Source: Lonicera japonica (lineage: Eukaryota > Streptophyta > Magnoliopsida > Dipsacales > Caprifoliaceae). From it: a DNA stretch of 64,000 nucleotides. Position 1 is the stretch's first letter. Each line of letters begins with the position of its first letter. Location of the stretch: positions 31,300,122 through 31,364,121 of the forward strand of contig CM038470.1 in NCBI GenBank assembly GCA_021464415.1, in the 5' to 3' direction. The position numbers and the translations under genes were made by a program. The notes beneath the pieces are model-generated. The model was given only the letters and a program-made list of their open reading frames with translations, was not told where the DNA came from and did no database searches. Shown here in pieces: positions 58,473-64,000 of this stretch.

Positions 58473-59899
58473 TATTTATATATTGACATGTATCATTGCA
58501 ATTCTGATCAGCTGTGTTACTTGTGTTTGTACTTGTGTTTCTTACCTTTTTTTACCCTAATGATTGTAAACAAAGTGTTAAATGTTGGCTATGAATATGC
58601 TATATATCAGTTGTGGTTATTTATTAATGCCTGTGAATATGCTATATATCATCTTTATATAGCCAAATTGTTCTAATTTTCCCCATGTGGCTGCATTGAT
58701 TTTTCAACGGCTCTTTGTTTTACTGTCAAACGGTCACTTTCGTTTGAATTCTGGGGTATTTTGGTCCATTACCAACCAATGTTAAGATTTTAACGGTTTG
58801 ACCCGTTGACTGGACGGATCCGTTCAAAATGGGGGTCAAAGGCATACAATTTACAAAATTGGATACCAAACTTTATTACGCAAACTAAATGAGGATCAAA
58901 ACCCAAATAACCCTATCTTAAAAGAAAGATTAGATTCTTATTTTAGAATATTTAAACTTTTAATCTAGAATATTTAGAAGAAAATAAATGACTTGTGATT
59001 TAGACGGAATGATTACATGGATAAATTCAGGTGAAGAATGGATTTTTTTTTCAAATGTTATTATATGCCACAAAAATTTGTTACATTTTTTTTGGTTACA
59101 AAAGTTTGTTACATAAATTAATCTTTGTATCACTAATATATTTGTATCTTAGTTGAGAAGTTAGTTAAGTTGATAGGAAACTAAAAACTTTGGCATTTCA
59201 GTAAGAGTTGAAGCCGTGCCTTAATAAAGATGAAATTTTATCCCCTCCTCCACTAATATTTTTGAAGCCATATTTGACGCACAAGATAAAATGTTCACAA
59301 CTAAATATTATTGTAAATTAATAATCCACCTCTTAATCCCTACCAAATAAAAATAAAATTATTTCACTTTTGAATAATATTAACTAATTTTATATTTTTT
59401 TATTTGACGCATCAAACACATGAAAATAATATCTTTGTCTAAAAATGAGTCACCCAAATACCATTGTGGACCTACCACATGTCCATTAATCTAGTCACTC
59501 CCACCGTTCTCTGCAAAAAGCTTTCACTATTTTAGCAGAAAGAGCTTCAGCTCCATTAATCAGATGATTGAGTGAGCACGTGTATCTCACTTTCTTTCCA
59601 TCACTAATAATCATATCCATCAAATTCTACATATAATTTATTAGGAAAATTCTACTTATACCACTAATATAATTTAAAACTACTCAATGTTAAAAAGGTA
59701 TAAAAATAGGCTAATTCACACGACACTTTTTTTATGGTAAAATTAAAGAAGGTGTGTAGTATTTTAAGTAAGGGTACCTATCAGACAAGGACCAATCCTT
59801 ACGAATTGGTCATGTCTTTAAAACACGGAGTCTTTTAACACTAGTAGTCAAACAAGGGTCCTTTCTTTGCAACTTAATACACATGCATTAAAATTTATT
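58473..59899. other. Intergenic DNA with candidate right end of the MULE
   Basis: 58680-58915 has the look of a MULE terminal region (AACGGTTTGACCCGTTGAC, AATGGGGGTCAAAGGCATAC). The exact terminus and target duplication were not established. The rest is AT-rich without a gene. Confidence 0.35.
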
Positions 59900-60171
59900 T
59901 TATGCTTCATTCTTACTCTCAATCCCTCTCCTCCCCTGCGCTTCACTCCTCCCTCTCTCCGTCGCTCTCTCTAACCGCCCACCACTCTCGCCACTCCACC
60001 CACCACCGGCATCCCACCACCTCTGGCCCAAAATCCGCAGCTCTCTCCCTCTCTTCTCTCCCTCTCCCTCACAAGCACGTGGAAAGCACGAATTAAGGTC
60101 GGTCGTTTATTTCCCTCTATTTTCTGCCCAAAATTTCTAGGGCTCGAGAAAATGATATGAAGGAAAAATGT

Positions 60172-60342
60172 GCTTAGTTATTTTGGCTGTACATAGCTCA
60201 TAAATTTTAGTTCATTTTCAAGAACTTGAAAATATTATTCCTGAAATTGGCAATGTTTGATGCTGTGTGATGTATATGCTTAGCTATTTTAGTCATACAT
60301 AGCTCAAAAATTTTAGTTCATTTTCAAGAACTTGAAAATATT
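60172..60342 (+). repeat. 65-bp direct duplication
   Basis: 60172-60236 and 60278-60342 are near-identical, including ATTTTAGTTCATTTTCAAGA and ACTTGAAAATATT. Confidence 0.9.
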
Positions 60343-60427
60343 TATAGCCACCACTGCAATTTTTGTTCATTAGCTAATGATATATCTTGTGTGATGATTA
60401 AAAAATAATTAAAATTACCTCAATCAC

Positions 60428-60593
60428 TGATCAGGGAATTCTTTTTTGTTTCTATTTCTTTATGTTATTTCATTCTTTTTCGAGTTTTTTCATTTTGTTG
60501 GGGTGGGCCAGGGATTGGAACATCAACTAATGAACTCCAAAAAATATGGAATGACTCAAACAATATCCCTAAGCAAAAAGAATTCCCTGATCA
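60428..60593. repeat. 19-bp perfect inverted repeat spanning 166 bp
   Basis: 60428-60446 (TGATCAGGGAATTC plus T-run) is complementary to 60575-60593. The enclosed 128 bp has no coding signal. It could be a small MITE or a hairpin RNA. Confidence 0.85.
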
Positions 60594-61181
60594 CGGCATC
60601 AAATTCTCTTAATAACCATAATAATTGATGACAGATAGGCTTCAGGAGTAAGACATTCCATGTCCGAATAACTAATTTCAATAGATTCTGGATCATCCCT
60701 GTGCCAAAAAAACCTTAAATGTGCAATTTATATTATAAAGATATTGCTTCGAAGGAAGTTATATCATGCTTCATATTCAGGAAGAAAACTTAAGGTATAC
60801 CTTGATGGATGGTAGATTGTAATATCTTTCAACCTGAAAATGAGCGAAGACAATAAAATCATTGGGAGTTTAGTAGTTTGTTACCAGTCATCTACTTTGT
60901 CAGCTAGTTGTGCCGTCTCCATAAGCATACTCCAGTAGTTGATACTGAAACTCTTCAGGTTATGCATAATGTATTTGTGTAAATACTAAAACTCTTCATA
61001 TACATTTGTTACAATGCTTGTGTTGTTCTGCTTTGGTGCTTGCTTACCTTGTGAATTAGAGTAGAACAAGTCATTTTTGGTGCTTGCTTGCTTGCCTTGA
61101 AATATGCTTGCTTTGCTGCCTGCTTTGGAGCTAATTCATTTTTCTTAAACTTGGTAGATTCAAACGCCTTCTTCATCAACT

Positions 61182-61523
61182 GTGGACAGAGAGGGAATCA
61201 TTGACATGGACATCCGATTCATGGTCAAAGAATGTTTGTGCGGAGATTTAGCGGATGTGAAAATAACATATTCAAATACGAACAGGAATCGTGGCATGAT
61301 ATACTACACGTGCAAAAGACAAAGATGCAAATCTTTGTTGGGATGCGACCAAGTTTCTTCAATTCAACAACCACCGAATACCATTGCCACAATGGATGAA
61401 TGTAGTACATCGCTTGAATCGAATGTTCGTAAAGTTAACACGAAACATGAAGTGCCGTGGAAGCTATTATGTGTTATATTTTGCGTCTTGTCTATTCATT
61501 TGACCTTAAAAGGCATGATGTAA
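61182..61523 (+). CDS. GRF-type zinc-finger protein with C-terminal membrane helix
   Basis: A 113-residue frame. Residues 18-55 (CLCGDLADVKITYSNTNRN, then RGMIYYTCKRQRC) follow the GRF zinc-finger pattern of Cys-x-Cys-Gly, Asn-Arg-Gly-x-x-x-Tyr-x-Cys and a last Cys. A C-terminal hydrophobic stretch (LLCVIFCVLSIHLTL, about residues 94-108) looks like a membrane anchor. Plants have many such small GRF proteins of unknown role. The reading frame is intact. It is convergent with the FAR1-type transposase copy that ends about 350 bp downstream on the minus strand. The start is taken as the first ATG of the frame, shortly after an acceptor-like AG. Confidence 0.6.
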   Translation: MDREGIIDMDIRFMVKECLCGDLADVKITYSNTNRNRGMIYYTCKRQRCKSLLGCDQVSSIQQPPNTIATMDECSTSLESNVRKVNTKHEVPWKLLCVIFCVLSIHLTLKGMM

Positions 61524-61869
61524 AAGTAGTAGACTAGAACTAGTTGTAATGGAATGACTTTTGTACCCTCAAGTATTGTTATAATGACATTTTGTAATGA
61601 ACCTATGATTTTGGTAGCGATTGGTATTGTTATAATCACATTTTCAATTTTAATGGAAGTATTTTATTCATTTGAACATATTAATACAATAGAGTCGACC
61701 AAATAAAAGACAACAAATCAAAGAACATTTCACTATCATTTAAAAACAAATATTACTTCTTAAATAAAAATATAAACAATTTATCAACACGCTAATACAA
61801 TAGAGTATCAATCATTCAAAAACCCAATCTTAATACAAACCTACTTAAATAATAACAGAAATATTTTAT
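61524..61869. other. Convergent 3' flank
   Basis: AT-rich. Short repeats of CAATAGAGT and AATACAA; no gene. Confidence 0.45.
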
Positions 61870-63993
61870 CCAACACTAATATAATAAACTATGACAACTA
61901 CCGGGAATAACACCGGGCATAATACTACCCCCATCGGGCATAACACCGAGCATAGTACTACCCCCATCGGGCATAACACTACCCCCACCAAGATGACTTT
62001 GCTGAGTTATTCGGCAACTAAGAAATTAGTCAACTAACTCATTAATGGAATGCAATCCATCGGAAACCAACTTCGTTGTTTATTCACATACTAAGGCCTT
62101 GTCAACTAAATCCATAGTCCTTTGCACAAATTGACCTCACCTGGAGATAAAAGAACTATTATTGACTATATTCACGCCATTGTTATCCACAACTATCCCA
62201 GATTTAGCAGACTTAGTCCACCTCTTCAAAATGTATTTGTCCGGCAACTTACCAAGATCATCATATCTACACAAATATGCTATGATGTGCCTACATGGGA
62301 TTCCATTGCTTTCGAACTTCTTACAAGCACAAGAAGCAAAATCCAAGTCCATGTCATAATTGATTTCGCGAACTTTACTTCCTTCGGCATGCCTTCTTTG
62401 AATTTGATACAGATGGTGATTCTCACATTCCCTAACAAACTCGAACCTGTAGTTAAAACTCTTACACAGTTCATCCTCAAATTTGTAAAACATTTTTGTT
62501 GTGTAAATATTAAGCACTTAACATATCATGTAATGATCTATTCTAATTTTAGGCTTCGATATTAAATCTTTGTGATCAGCCATAACTTCTTCATGACGTT
62601 GGCGTATAAGTCCCCTGCAAAATTGTATCATAAAATCCACCAATGAATTGTTCTTCGAAACAAATTTCTTAAAAAATGCATGACTACTTTCTGCTCGTTG
62701 GCTACATGACATATCAGCTGAGAAAATCTTATTAACGTACGCAGGAATCCATCTTGAATGAATTCCATACATGTCGTTCAACCACTTGTTTCCTCCTAAC
62801 CCACTTTTCTTAATAAGACTTCCCCAATGTAGCTCAAACTCTTCAGGACTCTTTAATTTTCAAATACAAGCCGAGAACTCACTTTTGTAAATACCATACT
62901 TGACTGCATCAATTTTCTCTGAAAATTTCATTAATATATGCCAATTACAATATCTGTGAAAAAAATACATAAACTTTTATCAACAAAGGCTTTATATAAA
63001 TACTGAAACTCTTTTCAACAAAGGCTTTATATAAATACATTTGGATGTCAAATTAAATGCATGTGAAAAGTATTTGGAAGAACAATCAGGAATGCCTTCG
63101 TCATTGCTGGGTCTTGATTGGTAATAATCATCTTCGGGGCACCAGAGGGCATGCTTTCCAAAAATTGATTAAAGAGCCATATAAAATCATCAACGGTCTC
63201 ATGATTTAAGAAAGCACAAGCAAAAATAATTGTTTGACCATGATTATTAACCCCCGTGATTGGAGCAAATATCAAGCCATATCGATTAGTGTTATAAGTG
63301 GTATCAAATATTACAACATCGCCAAAAAACTTATAAGCCCGCCTTGAAGTTGCATCAGACCAAAAACACCGAATAAACTTTTTTTCATCGTCAATTTCAA
63401 TTTTAAAAGTAAACAATGGATTATTTACTTGCTCCAATTTCAAATACTTAAAGAACATTTCACCATCATGCCCCTTCATATCGGCACGTATATCTCTTTC
63501 ATGGTTATACAAGTCTCTTTGGGTCTGCCTAATGTTTTCTATACCTCCAGATTGAACTCCAAGAAAACTAAATTGTTGATGCGGGGGTATATTTACCATG
63601 AACAATTGTTTAGTTAAAGACTTTGTCGCTGCTGAAACATAACGATGAGATCTTAAAAGGTGAGTCTTTGTTAAGGTTGATAAAGGGTGGGTGTGTCTTT
63701 CATTGAAAACTGTAACAATGTATTTCTCAGAGTTTACCTTCAAAACTGCAAGCTTAGCATTACAATTCTCACATACGTTTCCCCGACGTCTTTTCCTTCC
63801 AACATCAACAATTAATGAAGATCTTTTTTGTTTAAAGCAAACATACTCTTTTCTTCTGGCCTCATTAGTTTCCAAATCTCTCTTAGTAGTCCAACTCCGA
63901 ACACTAAACCCACTCGCTTTAGCGTATGCATTATAGAACGTCATGACATCATCTAATGTATCAAATTATTTCCCTTTTTTAGGCCTTATCTTA
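61870..63993 (-). pseudogene. FAR1-RELATED SEQUENCE / FAR1-type MULE transposase, broken
   Basis: Exon 1 (to 63944 at least, ATG there after an upstream in-frame TAA) has the FAR1 DNA-binding domain (FYNAYAKASGFSVRSW, CFKQKRSS, CNAKLAVLKV, HTHPLS) and the MULE domain (DVVIFDTTYNTNRYGLIFAP, FLNHETVDDFIWLF, KMIITNQDPAM). A GT donor is not visible where exon 1 should end (near 63066). Exon 2 from about 62964 reads YCNWHILMKFSEKI, has an in-frame TGA near 62860, then continues through FFKKFVSKNNSL. A frame change near 62520 leads to the SWIM finger CACKKFESNGIPCRHI (near 62300-62345) and a C-terminal tail with MPDGGS repeats near 61890-61960. FRS proteins are domesticated MULE transposases acting as transcription factors. 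With this many defects it is a decayed transposase or FRS pseudogene. It runs into the window edge. Confidence 0.8.
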
Positions 63994-64000
63994 TTGGATA

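Larger units (their letters stand above)
59900..61155 (+). promoter_or_regulatory. Probable 5' UTR exon and long intron of the GRF gene
   Basis: 59925-60085 is strongly CT-rich, as in plant 5' UTRs, and is followed by AATTAAG-GTCGGT (donor-like, about 60098). An acceptor-like CTTGGTAG lies at 61150-61157, just before the coding exon. This gives an intron of about 1.05 kb. It is inference from sequence composition and splice-like motifs. The 64-residue frame at 59902-60096 is within the CT-rich stretch and I do not treat it as a protein. Confidence 0.35.

Noticed and set aside
59902..60096. 64-residue Ser/His-rich frame
   Set aside because: CT-rich 5' UTR-like composition explains it; no family match recognised.

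Overview
This is a transposon-dominated piece of a flowering-plant nuclear genome, probably a eudicot. It is AT-rich, has spliced plant-style ORFs, a 100-N scaffold gap at 55421-55520, and carries Ty3/gypsy (Ogre/Tat type), Ty1/copia, Cassandra, LINE, Helitron, Harbinger-like, MULE and FAR1-type sequences. No intact host gene is visible. Almost every coding region is broken by stops, frameshifts or nested insertions. Species cannot be fixed from the sequence.

Layout. 1-962: LINE reverse-transcriptase fragment (minus). 1372-4130: 5'-truncated LINE with an RNase H domain (minus), split by a 1,332-bp solo LTR (2295-3626, duplication CTTGC). 4131-6750: AT-rich DNA without genes. 6751-7628: copia LTR, primer-binding site and leader. 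7629-8674: non-autonomous Helitron. 9327-30252: a TIR element flanked by TTA. It carries a plant mobile domain (PMD) gene on its left arm and a PIF/Harbinger-type SANT/NAM-associated ORF on its right arm. An Ogre/Tat retrotransposon (11998-28613) sits inside it. That element holds a Cassandra solo LTR with a 5S rRNA-derived core (23621-24003) and a minisatellite (24253-24890). 30256-33576: a copia leader and broken gag-pol, possibly the body belonging to the LTR at 6751.

33577-39397: Helitron-like repeats, an inverted pair of ends at 35186 and 38241, a nested 9-bp-duplication MULE-type MITE (36540-37233) with palindromic tandem repeats, and gene fragments. 39398-41985 and 46925-49760 are inverted copies of one TGTAA-type LTR; the second is a solo LTR (duplication AAGGG) inside a copia gag. 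42110-43560: AT-rich tandem repeats. 43736-45143: candidate Pack-MULE. 46248-54241: a second copia element with gag, integrase, RT and 3' LTR.

55521-58472: a MULE with a spliced transposase (plus) and a convergent GRF-type zinc-finger ORF (minus). 59900-64000: a GRF-type zinc-finger gene (plus) convergent with a FAR1/MULE transposase pseudogene (minus). The transposase plus convergent GRF finger arrangement thus occurs twice. The two most noteworthy points are the PMD-bearing Harbinger-like element and this repeated two-gene MULE/FAR1 layout.
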